A stretch of 64,000 bases of DNA, taken from contig JASISA010000041.1 of NCBI GenBank assembly GCA_031771865.1, positions 2,046,001 through 2,110,000 of the forward strand, in the 5' to 3' direction. The notes beneath the pieces are model-generated. The model was not told the DNA's origin. It saw only the letters and a program-made list of their open reading frames with translations, and ran no database searches. How positions within the stretch are numbered: position 1 is the first letter of the stretch; each line of letters opens with the position of its first letter. The position numbers and the translations under genes were made by a program. This DNA comes from Nothophaeocryptopus gaeumannii (lineage: Eukaryota > Ascomycota > Dothideomycetes > Mycosphaerellales > Mycosphaerellaceae). This document shows positions 22,063 through 31,156 of the stretch, piece by piece.

Positions 22063-22803
22063 AAGAGCTCAGGATCAAAAGGCTTGGGCCATGGTATATA
22101 TGGGCTTGTAAACAACATGATGGGGTTTGAAGCATCAAAATGGCGCTCTGGCAGCCGTGAAAGAGTCGGCTCGGCGTGGAGATATATCAAATGTACAGTA
22201 CGGACCGGCCTCTCCGCGCATCAACTTGCCAGAGACTCACGCAGGTTGACGGTAAGCCGCCTGCGGATTGTCAACGCTGGTGAGACGGAGCCGATGAGAA
22301 AGCAGTGCCAGCGCAGGTAGGATGATACAATATCCAAACAAAGGGTTCATTCAATGCAATGACGCAGGACTCTTGACCTGATACCCTTGAATGCTCTGCA
22401 CACCGGATCAAAATCTAACGACTTGCTTGCAAGCACACTGGAGAGCACAATATACGGATGCCAACTCGCGACAAGCATTGTATACGCTGACACGATTGCA
22501 GGCACGAAGATTGAACGCTTGCTGCTGACGATGCCATTCGAGAGCGCCAGATCAGCGAAGTTACGGTAGAGAACATGCTCACATGCAGGAACGAAATATA
22601 TATCAGCAATAGCAAGACGAATACATAGCTGCATCTCCCCTGCAGGCTGACCATCATGACGCAAGGTGGGGCATCGACACCCATAACGCCTCCAGAACGG
22701 AGCAACTCAGAATCTCGTCAAATGTCAAGCCCTCTTTTGTTGGACGTCCGATATAGCTCACTCGTGGAACCATCCAACTTGGACGGAGCACGGGTTTGCT
22801 ACC
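22063..22803. other. Intergenic region, MRPL12 to methyltransferase
   Basis: Holds the MRPL12 3' region and the methyltransferase upstream region. Short ORFs on both strands have no recognisable content. Confidence 0.5.
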
Positions 22804-23565
22804 ATGACCAGGTCCTCCCAATACGACACCATCGGCCCTCGCTACAAATCCTTCAACGACCTCCCCGGCCGCGAAATCGAAGACCTCAGTCTAGATGCCG
22901 CACTGGGAGATATAACCGGCCTGCGATGTCTCGACATGGGCTGTGGTCTAGGCCGGTGGAGCCTCAAGCTCATCATCGAGAAATCCGCCTCATACGTATC
23001 CGGCTTTGACATCTCAGAGCCCATGATCCTTGCCGCTCGAAGTGAGATCGCGAAGTTGCCCAAACCGCAACGGGAGAAGCTGGAGTTTCACGTCGGTATA
23101 GGAGAAGGCGCGCCGCTGGAAATTCCTGGAGGACCGTTTGATCTGGCGTTGGGAGTTTGGTATTTACCGTATGCCTCCAATTATGGGAGTCTACTCAAAA
23201 TGTTCAATAATACATATCGCCATCTTCGACGAGGAGGTCGCTTCGTCGCTCTAGTCAACAACGCTTTCGATGCGATGGACAGTCCGATCGATGATCGATA
23301 TGGCTTGCTCAGTTATCCGCTGGAGAAGACGGCCGATGGATGGAAGTGTAAAGTTGTAGCGTACACGGAGCCGGAGAGGGTGGAGTTTGAGAATTATTAT
23401 TACTTGCATGACGTCTATGAGAGAGCTGCGGCCGAGGCGGGCTTCAAGGAGGTGAAGTGGCATTCATATGTGCTGCCGGAGAATGAAAGGAGGGAGCAAG
23501 GGTACTGGGATATTTGGATGGGGAGGCCGCATTCCAGCATGCTGGAGTGTAGGAGGCCAGGATAG
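22804..23565 (+). CDS. Class I SAM-dependent methyltransferase
   Basis: A single-exon gene of 253 residues. Motif I of the Rossmann-like fold is clear at residues 43-50 (LDMGCGLG), followed by the acidic strand-2 residue in GFDIS, the motif IV region GPFDLALGVWYLPYA, and the post-motif helix with GGRFVALVNN. The C-terminal third carries an aromatic FENYYYLHDVYERAAAEAGF stretch typical of small fungal methyltransferases of the UbiE/type 11 group. Substrate cannot be read from sequence. It ends only 31 bp from the convergent lyase-like gene, so their 3' untranslated regions probably overlap. Confidence 0.88.
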   Translation: MTRSSQYDTIGPRYKSFNDLPGREIEDLSLDAALGDITGLRCLDMGCGLGRWSLKLIIEKSASYVSGFDISEPMILAARSEIAKLPKPQREKLEFHVGIGEGAPLEIPGGPFDLALGVWYLPYASNYGSLLKMFNNTYRHLRRGGRFVALVNNAFDAMDSPIDDRYGLLSYPLEKTADGWKCKVVAYTEPERVEFENYYYLHDVYERAAAEAGFKEVKWHSYVLPENERREQGYWDIWMGRPHSSMLECRRPG

Positions 23566-23596
23566 ATCCATGCTTCCTAGCGCCGTGGTTCTACTT

Positions 23597-25066
23597 CTAA
23601 TTCATGTCTTTCAGTACAATGTCGACCATCTGTTCACTTAGTCCAAGATAGTTGGCAGGATCACACAGCCTCGATAGCTCCTCGTGAGACAGACCTGCCT
23701 TCTTCACGCCTTCGTCTTCCTCCAAAAGTTCAAGTAGACTCCGTCCCTCAACCTGCGCCCTTCGACACAGATCATAAACGAGGTCATGAGCGAATTGCCT
23801 CCCAATCTTCTTCCCCAACCCCATCATCACCGCCTCACTCACAATCGCCCCCTTAGACAACTCCAAATTCCTCCCCATCCCTTCCTCATCTACCTCCAAC
23901 CCTTCCAGCAAATACGCCGTCTGTTTCAAACACGCATGTGATAAAGCGCAGATTTGAGGTAAGACGATCCATTCAATTTCCCAGGGTCCCGTAGACCGCT
24001 CGAAATCCGCCACAACCGCTTCGACCATACTCGATGCCATTGTCCGGACGGAGGATGCCATGGCGTGGATATACGCACAGCCTATCGGGTTTCGCTTCTG
24101 AGGCATTGTGCTACTACTGCCTCTGTGTGGAACATACGGTTCGCGGGCTTCGCCGATTTCAAGCTGCATCATGAGTTTGAGATCTGTAGCAAATTTTGCA
24201 CATGTAGCTGTGAGCACTGCGAGGTAATTGGCGACTTCGGCGAGGGAGTCTCGTTCGGTGTGCCAGGCTATTTCGGGGACTTCGAGGCCGATTTCGTGGC
24301 AGAAGAGGCGTTGACAGCGGAGGGCGAGAAGCTCTTCTTCTTCTGAGGATGAAGAAGGGGGAGATGGAGAGTATGATGTTTCTGGAGTGATAGTGGCGAG
24401 CGTTCCTGCAGCGCCGGAGAACTGCGCTACGAGGAGACGAGGTCGTAGCTCGATCAGACGTTGTTTATGCCGTTTGAATTGAGATAGGAGACGGGCCATT
24501 TTGAAGCCGAACGATATGGGGACTGCTTGTTGGAGGTTGGAGCGGGCGGCCATGGGTGTCGAGCGGTGGGTTTTGCAGAGCTTAACAAGTGCCACAATGA
24601 TTGCATCGAGAGACTTCTCGACTAGGACTAGAGTATCCCGTAGTTGGAGGACGACAGCGGTGTCAGTTAGGTCTTGGGTTGTAGTGCCCCAGTGGATCCA
24701 TTCCCCTAGTCCGTCTTCGACTTGGTTGATTTTCTTGACGAGCTGTTGGACCACAGGTAGGACTGGGTAGCCAATGAGTTCAGTTTGCTTTCGGAGTTCA
24801 TCGAACTCGATGTTTTCTAGGGCACAGTGCTTTACGATCTCTTCGCATGCTTTCTGAGGGATGATGCCCAGTTGTGCTTGAGCTTTTGCCAGAGCAGCTT
24901 CGAATCTGAGGAAGTAATCGGTTCGCTGCCTATCTGACCTGCAAATTTCGTTGTATATGAGCAATCTTGAAGTATGAAACGGCCTTCGACGCATTTACCA
25001 AATAGCTGACATCTCTGGAGTCGAGAAGACATTGCCAAATATTTGGGAGTCAATGACGGTTGTCAT
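23597..25066 (-). CDS. Adenylosuccinate lyase / 3-carboxymuconate cycloisomerase-like enzyme
   Basis: Exon 25066-24999, a 60-nt intron (24998-24939) and exon 24938-23597 give 469 residues. Without the intron the frame would start with an unrelated peptide. The spliced N-terminus (FGNVFSTPEMSAIW joined to SDRQRTDYFLRFEAALA) has the form expected of this superfamily. Signatures are HWGTTTQDLTDTA near residue 105, and the fumarase/aspartase/ASL superfamily loop GSSTMPQKRNP near residue 300, which carries the catalytic Ser. A low-complexity Ser/Glu insert (near residue 220) lies between helices. The closest bacterial type is PcaB-like cycloisomerase; fungi normally use an unrelated carboxymuconate enzyme in the beta-ketoadipate pathway, so the real substrate is uncertain. 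It acts as a homotetramer if like the family, with no targeting signal seen. Confidence 0.88.
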
Positions 25067-25948
25067 GATGGCAGATTGCTCATTAGAAGTGGCTTGCGAT
25101 ATCGATTCAAGCGAGCTTTGTGATCAGTCAACCTGGTGACAATCGTGACTGGTTGATGGTCAAGTGTTTGTGTTGGCACAGAAGCTCAGTCAAGGTGATG
25201 TTGGAGCTCACTGTCATTTGAACGCCGAGATCGGCTCCTCATCATCCCGTCCTGTTCCTACTTGCTTCACATTAGTACTACCACCAGATGGCGTGGGAAA
25301 TATGAGGACTCGGATTTCACCATCATCATATTCAAGGTGACGCTGCGAAGGAGAAATCGAGCCAACCGGGAAGCCTGCTGTTTCTGCCCAAACCCTCACG
25401 GAAAGAATAGCATGCTCATACTGGAAAGACTTTGGGAGTAGCATAATTGGACATGACGTGTACTTCTACCGCCGTCCAGAGAGCAGCGAGAGGGAGAGAG
25501 AGAACGGATGCGTACCTACATCGAGCACGTAATCAACTCATTACCCCCAACGCACTTAAGGAACGAGCCAATTCTATCGCAGTACCCTGCTCTTGGAGGA
25601 GCTATCCGCATAAAGCGCATGTGCACCGTACACCAAGCTGGTACCTTCGTGGTAAGCAACAGCCTCAATTCCTTATAGGCTCAAAGCGCTCACGGGCTAT
25701 AGTAAGTCCATATAACACCTATCGTAAATTATACCATGCGCCGTGGGATTCAGCGATTGACCTTTTGGAGAAGAGATGTATACATGCTAGGCTAAACTGC
25801 TCTACTGTCCTCTTTCCCGCTTCCCTTTCCCTTCCTGCGCTCCTTCCACTTCAACAGCTCATCAAATCACGAGTAGGTCAGTCACTGTTCGTAAAGTTCC
25901 GTCGTGAGCGCCTCTAATAATTTACTAGGTTCCGTCTCCTACCAGAAC
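25067..25948. other. Intergenic region with only weak small ORFs
   Basis: The left part is the promoter of the lyase-like gene. Apart from the weak minus-strand ORF at 25214-25444 there is no supported gene. The right part has a pyrimidine-rich stretch (about 25800-25870) like a fungal core promoter, before the small secreted-protein ORF. Confidence 0.45.
25214..25444 (-). CDS. Doubtful small ORF, 76 residues
   Basis: An ATG-initiated frame of mixed composition with no long low-complexity run (contains HLEYDDGEIRVLIFPTPSGG). I do not recognise it. It has no signal peptide or membrane segment, and an out-of-frame ATG lies just upstream. It may be chance. Confidence 0.18.
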   Translation of the reverse strand: MLLPKSFQYEHAILSVRVWAETAGFPVGSISPSQRHLEYDDGEIRVLIFPTPSGGSTNVKQVGTGRDDEEPISAFK

Positions 25949-26194
25949 ATGAATCCCTCCACGTCCCTCCTCATCCTCGCGACAGTCTCGAGACTTCTCG
26001 CCTTCCCAGTCGGCGACAAGGCCCTGACCTCCAACACTATCGTCGAGCCCGTCTCTGCAGCTGCTGGGGGTAACAGTGGCGTTGTGAGCACCACCACTGC
26101 CACCGGTGACCACCCGTTCGAATGTTTGCTCAACAACGTCGTTCCGCCTTTCAATTGGGGCTGCAATCATGATACTCGAAGTATGGATCGTTAA
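25949..26194 (+). CDS. Possible small secreted protein, 81 residues
   Basis: The ATG at 25949 opens a short protein whose first 18 residues (STSLLILATVSRLLAF) look like a signal peptide, followed by a Ser/Thr/Gly/Ala-rich middle and a C-terminal part with two cysteines (FECLL and NWGC), enough for one disulfide. Size and layout resemble small secreted proteins of plant-associated fungi, but two cysteines is few and there is no recognised domain. An in-frame start 45 bp upstream would mask the signal peptide, so I prefer this one. A longer spliced form cannot be excluded. Confidence 0.38.
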   Translation: MNPSTSLLILATVSRLLAFPVGDKALTSNTIVEPVSAAAGGNSGVVSTTTATGDHPFECLLNNVVPPFNWGCNHDTRSMDR

Positions 26195-26577
26195 GAGGCG
26201 AAGCGTTGAACGAACCAGATGTCTCTTATCTGTTTACTCGACGAGGAAGACGCCACGGTCAAAGCTGTTGACTACTTTTACTTCACGCAGAGGTGTAGCT
26301 AGGGAGAGGAAGACTAAGTGCAGATAATGATAAGAGAGTCCATACTGTGTCTGTGTAAATGTACAACGCAATATCACTGTTATCTATATTGCAGGTAGAT
26401 CTGTCATGCTCTACCGGGGTATCATCAAACAGCGCCTTACTCATAGCAGGTGATCTGTCGACCCACGGGGTCGCAACATATTCAGCGCCTTGCAAAGTTT
26501 TTGCAAGTCTCCATCGTGTCCCGAAACGCCATCTCCAAATTCAGTCCCCGATACCATAACCAATCTGCTCTGTCCGC
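26195..26577. other. Intergenic 3' region
   Basis: Lies between the small secreted ORF and the 3' end of xanA. No gene supported. Confidence 0.5.
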
Positions 26578-27699
26578 TTATAACTCCGGTCCCAATGGCT
26601 CCTCACTCGCAGCAAGATTACACTGCCTGAAAATCCTCACTTCCTCGGCCAAGAAGCTTCCAGTAACCGAGTGCAAGACTCCGTGGTTGTTGAAGAACGC
26701 CAAATCTCCAGCTTCCCAATCAACAGGATAGACTAGTTCCGGCGCAATACCAGGTCTCTGCAGCCTGTGAACAGTCTCCCTCACCTCCTTAAGATCGTCA
26801 ATGACACTGCCGTCTTTGAGATGCAACTTCTCAACAGCACTCGGATGAACCTGCAACGCCAGCTTTCCCGTCACCGGATTGCGCCAACACATTGGTAGGA
26901 TTTTGATTTTGGACTCGTCGATTTCAGGGAGGTCAGAGCGAGACAATTCGAGGTTGTCCGAAACGAGCCCAAGACCATCGGATTTCGACTTCGCAGGACT
27001 CATCCAGACATATGGGTGCGGAGCATATTGCACCCTCGTCGTCCTTACAAATTCCTTATCCTCCTCACTCAAGATATCGTACATTCTGTACGAGGAGACG
27101 AAAGCCGTGCTTCCCCTCGGTACTTGCAGGGAATCGTCAGATCCATCATCATACCGGAGATTTTGGTATTCTGTTTTCGGGACCGATACAGCCATGAGGG
27201 AAGTAACGCGAGGTGGGTTCAAATCGTACAAAGCGGCATCGATGTGCCATCGATAAAATCTCGTATTCTCGCGATCGTCTTCTTCGGAGATCACATCCTT
27301 GTGGAAAGTTTTGTGATGAGGGTGTTTGAGAGTGATGTTCTTCAACCCTTCAAACTCCGCAACAGGTCCATTACCGATGACTTGGACTTGAGGTTGGTGA
27401 GGGATGGTCTTCAAGTCCGGATGGAGGATGGACCGTTTCGCGTCGATGGTTTTTCCGTGGCCGTAGGCTTGGACGGAAGGGTCGAATTTGCGAGTGAGTT
27501 CATACTGGGCTCGCGGGGAGAGGTCCTGTTGGTTTTTGAAGATGACGACTTGGTTCTCGTAGAGTGCTCGACGGATGACTTCGAAATCGGATTCGTTGAG
27601 GTTTTCTAGGTCTGCGCCGCGGACTTCGGCTCCGAAGTCGATGTTGGAGCCTTTGGGTGGCGTGACCGGGTGGACTGTGATTTTGCGTTGGATGGCCAT
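26578..27699 (-). CDS. xanA: Fe(II)/2-oxoglutarate-dependent xanthine dioxygenase
   Basis: A single-exon gene of 373 residues in the TauD/TfdA fold. The iron-binding facial triad is His152, Asp154 (RWHID) and His343 (VLHSV). These are offset by three from the triad I recall for Aspergillus nidulans XanA (149, 151, 340). With the same offset, residues reported there for substrate binding are also present: Gln102, Gln104, Lys125, Glu140, Asp141, Gln359 and Asn361. This supports xanthine rather than taurine as substrate. XanA hydroxylates xanthine to uric acid with decarboxylation of 2-oxoglutarate, a fungal alternative to xanthine dehydrogenase in purine use. No targeting signal is seen, so it is probably cytosolic. 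A candidate UaY-type site and a GATA motif lie about 150 bp upstream. Confidence 0.92.
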   Translation of the reverse strand: MAIQRKITVHPVTPPKGSNIDFGAEVRGADLENLNESDFEVIRRALYENQVVIFKNQQDLSPRAQYELTRKFDPSVQAYGHGKTIDAKRSILHPDLKTIPHQPQVQVIGNGPVAEFEGLKNITLKHPHHKTFHKDVISEEDDRENTRFYRWHIDAALYDLNPPRVTSLMAVSVPKTEYQNLRYDDGSDDSLQVPRGSTAFVSSYRMYDILSEEDKEFVRTTRVQYAPHPYVWMSPAKSKSDGLGLVSDNLELSRSDLPEIDESKIKILPMCWRNPVTGKLALQVHPSAVEKLHLKDGSVIDDLKEVRETVHRLQRPGIAPELVYPVDWEAGDLAFFNNHGVLHSVTGSFLAEEVRIFRQCNLAASEEPLGPEL

Positions 27700-28236
27700 T
27701 TTGTCTTGTGTTGTTGTAGCTCACTCGTTGTACTGAAGTGCCGTATGTTTGTGGGAGTGAAGAGTCGAAAGCTGTAAGACGAGGGAGAGAGCTCGCTACA
27801 TATATGCCGAAAGAGGCGACAAAGCAGCGGGACCGTCCTATCTGCTGACGGAGGCCGCCGATAGCAAGGATGTGTTACGTGTGGGTCTAGACGGGGCGAG
27901 ATTCAAAATTCTGCGTTTCCCTTCCTGCACGACCTCCAGCTTCATCGCAACTCTCCGGTCTGCGTTGTTCGCAAACGGAAACTCCAGCATCACATCGGCT
28001 TGTGAAGAGACCTTGTCATGTTGATCAATGCATCGTGCAGACCATTGCTTTTGCCGATCATATCTCGCATAAAGACCTAGACTTCGAAAATCAGCCAACA
28101 CTGAATAGAACCACAAAGATGGTCTTGCAAGAAGCTGTTTTCATTGCTCGTGTACAGAAATGCCTGGGGTATCTGAGAAGTCAAATGTGCCGCCCAAAAT
28201 CGTCTAAGGGTCATATTATTCATCAGATGTCTCGTA
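27700..28236. promoter_or_regulatory. xanA upstream region
   Basis: Contains the xanA promoter: on the minus strand a TATATG element about 95-100 bp upstream of the ATG, and the CGG-N6-CCG site listed separately. A 92-residue minus ORF (28116-27838) is not convincing. The right end is the 3' region of the next gene. Confidence 0.45.
27848..27864 (-). promoter_or_regulatory. Candidate UaY-type purine-response site overlapping a GATA motif
   Basis: The minus strand reads TCGG-CGGCCT-CCGT. The zinc-cluster regulator UaY of Aspergillus is known to bind CGG-N6-CCG (fuller form TCGG-N6-CCGA), so the core is perfect and one outer base differs. The plus strand at 27859-27864 is CGATAG, fitting the HGATAR site of the nitrogen regulator AreA. 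Both lie about 150 bp upstream of the xanA start, where purine induction and nitrogen repression would be expected. Confidence 0.4.
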
Positions 28237-29844
28237 TCATGAGCGTACTTCAGCGGTTTGCTCTGGAGTCGCTCGCTCTCTCATCTGTCGCTCGGCGTTC
28301 TGGGCCATAAAAGACTCTCCAAGGGAGCCGGCGGTGAAGGAGCCTTTGCTAGAAGGCCTGTTATATGAGGAGCCGTATATTTCGTTCGTCACAGCGCTGT
28401 TCTCAGCCCTTTCGTAATTTGCGCCTGCGTATATCGGATCTATGGTGGCTGAAGGACGCCTAAATCCAGGAGTGGTAGGTTGTTGTATTGAGGAAGGTCG
28501 AAATTCGATGTGCTCGGCATGGTCCTCGGAAACCTCCCCTTCATCGATGACGCCCTCGCTGGACTCATAGATTTCGTCTTCGCTCTCGCCATTCACAGCA
28601 GGATGGCTGACGCAGCCATGGATACCATCGTCGCTGTCTTCGGAGGCTTCCGCTTTCGCGTGTCGAGACACTCGATCCTCGTCCTCCAATTCGAATGCGA
28701 GATCATCCAGATCTCCCTCCAGCGCTCCTTTCCTCGGCGCTGGATTCGTCCTTTTGATTTCACTCGCGGTCGGTAAAGCTGGAGGTATGTTCACCACCGG
28801 AGTAGTCTGCGCTTGCTTGGCGTCTTCCGCCTTTTTGCCTTCAGACATGGTCATGGCCTGAGCTATGGATGAAAATTGTGATCGAGATGACTCTGCGTGA
28901 TTTGGGGCCTGCTCTGGAGGGCTCACTGCTTTCATCCTGGGACTGGTATCCCGCTCCGATGCTGGTGATCGATTCCGAGAATGCGAAGGCGTACTGTTAT
29001 TGCTGTTCATGGTGAGTGGAACATTGTCTGAAGGTGCGACAATGGTATCACCAACAGCTAACGACACTCGTTTTCGGTGCGGTCGTGGATGGGTTGGTGA
29101 CTTCAGAGCTGATGGTAGCTGCCTCCCATCGACGGAAGAGCCGGATGACGAGGTGCGGTTCACCAAGTCGAGCTGTACCGGTCTCTTTGCCTTCGCCTGC
29201 ACCACCGTATCAGAGTTTGCTCGTGGGAGGCCGTCGACCTCTGACGATCGCTGCATTGTAGATAACACTGCTGGCGGAGCAGAGTCAGCGCGCTCTGGAC
29301 TCCGCTCCGGACTTCCGCCGCCCTTGCTCTCCAGCGCCGGCAAGAAGGCAGGCATGAAGACTCCCACAAACTCTTTGTCGCGCTCCATACTGGCTCGTCG
29401 GTCTGTCAACCCAGCCGCCGACTTGGCCTCCAACGTCGGAACACCAACCTCATCATCGACAGCCACCGCTGATTCTGCTACCGGCTGACCAATCTGGTCC
29501 CGGCGCAACCCCGCCGACAGCAAGGCATCCACAACACTCTGCTGCTGCTCTTGTGCTCGCAAGCGTGGAGATGCTGCTGCCTCAGTCGTCGATTCTGGAG
29601 ATGTCCGCCGCGGTGCTTTCTCTCCTCTGTCCTGACCCAATCTGAATTTTTGTATCAACTCCTTCTCGTAGCTCTTATATTCCCTCTCCTTGGCCGCGAT
29701 ATACTTGTGTATACTCTCGTCCAGCTGTTTGCGCTTGAGCTCCAAGCGCTCGAGGTCGTCTTCGGGCAAGCCGGCGTCTTGCAGCGTTCTGCGGGAAGAT
29801 TGTCGTCTCGTTGACAAGCCCTCTCGGCAGGCTTGCTCGTCCAT
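28237..29844 (-). CDS. Conserved-looking fungal protein, mostly disordered
   Basis: A 535-residue single-exon frame from ATG 29844. Residues 30-68 form a charged helix or short coiled coil (ERLELKRKQLDESIHKYIAA). The rest is rich in Ser, Pro, Glu and Arg, with possible phosphosites (SPERSPE, NRSPASERDTSPR). An acidic stretch around 395-440 is followed by a C-terminal Gly/Ser/Tyr stretch (NEIYGSSYNRPSSKGS). I do not recognise a catalytic domain, membrane segment or signal peptide. The N-terminal helix suggests a scaffold or regulatory protein, but no function can be assigned. An additional intron near the 3' end cannot be excluded. Confidence 0.75.
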   Translation of the reverse strand: MDEQACREGLSTRRQSSRRTLQDAGLPEDDLERLELKRKQLDESIHKYIAAKEREYKSYEKELIQKFRLGQDRGEKAPRRTSPESTTEAAASPRLRAQEQQQSVVDALLSAGLRRDQIGQPVAESAVAVDDEVGVPTLEAKSAAGLTDRRASMERDKEFVGVFMPAFLPALESKGGGSPERSPERADSAPPAVLSTMQRSSEVDGLPRANSDTVVQAKAKRPVQLDLVNRTSSSGSSVDGRQLPSALKSPTHPRPHRKRVSLAVGDTIVAPSDNVPLTMNSNNSTPSHSRNRSPASERDTSPRMKAVSPPEQAPNHAESSRSQFSSIAQAMTMSEGKKAEDAKQAQTTPVVNIPPALPTASEIKRTNPAPRKGALEGDLDDLAFELEDEDRVSRHAKAEASEDSDDGIHGCVSHPAVNGESEDEIYESSEGVIDEGEVSEDHAEHIEFRPSSIQQPTTPGFRRPSATIDPIYAGANYERAENSAVTNEIYGSSYNRPSSKGSFTAGSLGESFMAQNAERQMRERATPEQTAEVRS

Positions 29845-31156
29845 CAGTTGCTGCTCGGGAGTTTCGTCAGCGCATAAAGCTCATGCGACGACGACGCCTC
29901 ATTCGGTGCTGGCGCTGCCGCTCGGACTGGGCTGCGCGACACTTGAACGCAAGGAGTTGCACAACACAAAGAAGCCAAGTCCAGTTGCAGCGGACAAGGC
30001 GACGCGACACAGCAGCAGACGACAGCAAGCAGTGCTCAGGTGAGATGCAATGCAAAGCAATGCTAGAACTATCATTGACTATTATTATTGGGGGCGTCTC
30101 TTCTTCACGCACGTAACGTACCGAGTCACAACCGGCAGCTGCAACAGTCGTGACCACTCACACGCACCGCACGACACCGCAGAACTGCGAATTCGGGATC
30201 ATGTGAACATCAGAAGGAGGCGAGGCTCGAGATAAGCTTCGAGCTTAATAACGACGGACCACAATTGCCATGTTCCTGCTCCGCCGAACCCCCGCCGTGG
30301 GTGATTGGATCATATCACATCCTCATGATCACTTCTCCTCAGCATCACTATACGCCCAAGCAGTTCCAAACCCGGCCGCTGATCTCATGCCGGAGACGCG
30401 GTACTTGTCGAAACAAGATTGACATTGATTGCATTCGAACTGGCACCTTTCAAACACAGCTGCTGGGAACGTTGACAGCTGCCAGTGGCTCGCACCTCAA
30501 GACACGGAGAGGCAGAGACAGAGACGCACCGGTAGTTTTGAATCATGTCTTCAGGTGAACACTTGCATACATAACTAACTTACCTTGCTAACATTACTTT
30601 TTACCACGCGCGTGCTGTCTATTAGAGCAGCACGGTATGCGTTGTCCGAAGATGACTCGCTTGCGTCCGCCATGCCACACCCGGCTGTGAGACATCTCAC
30701 ACTTGCTTCGCATCCCACACCGGTTTCTCGTACCTGCGTCCGACTTCATCTCGTATATCCTACAGCGAATGGCGCTATTGCGAAATCGTTGAGTTGGTCA
30801 TCGGCAGTAGCTTGGCGGAGGACTGGCCCAAAGAACTCTATGCAATGAGTGGGATCCTTGTTCGTAGGACGGGGTCTGACGGGAAGATGCGAGCGAGGAG
30901 GGGAGGCGGTCTGGAATACCACATGAAGGGCGCCGAGCGCTGAGCGATATCAAAGAGCGTTGTCGGCCAGTGAGATGGCATCAATGCGATGGAAGACATC
31001 CGAGCGTAATTGTGAGTAATTCTAACGGCATTCTCCGCATTGCATTTTTCCTGAGCTCGTCACATCATCAAATTGTACATTACACCTCCAAAAGGTCTTG
31101 ACTCTCCATCACTTCAAATTCGCTTCTGGGCATCAGCTGTATATATCGCGTGTTCC
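29845..31156. other. Long intergenic region, no gene found
   Basis: About 1.3 kb. The left part is the promoter of the disordered-protein gene; the right end is the 3' region of the MFS gene. ORFs are short and overlap on both strands. No repeat, RNA gene or mobile element seen. Confidence 0.5.
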
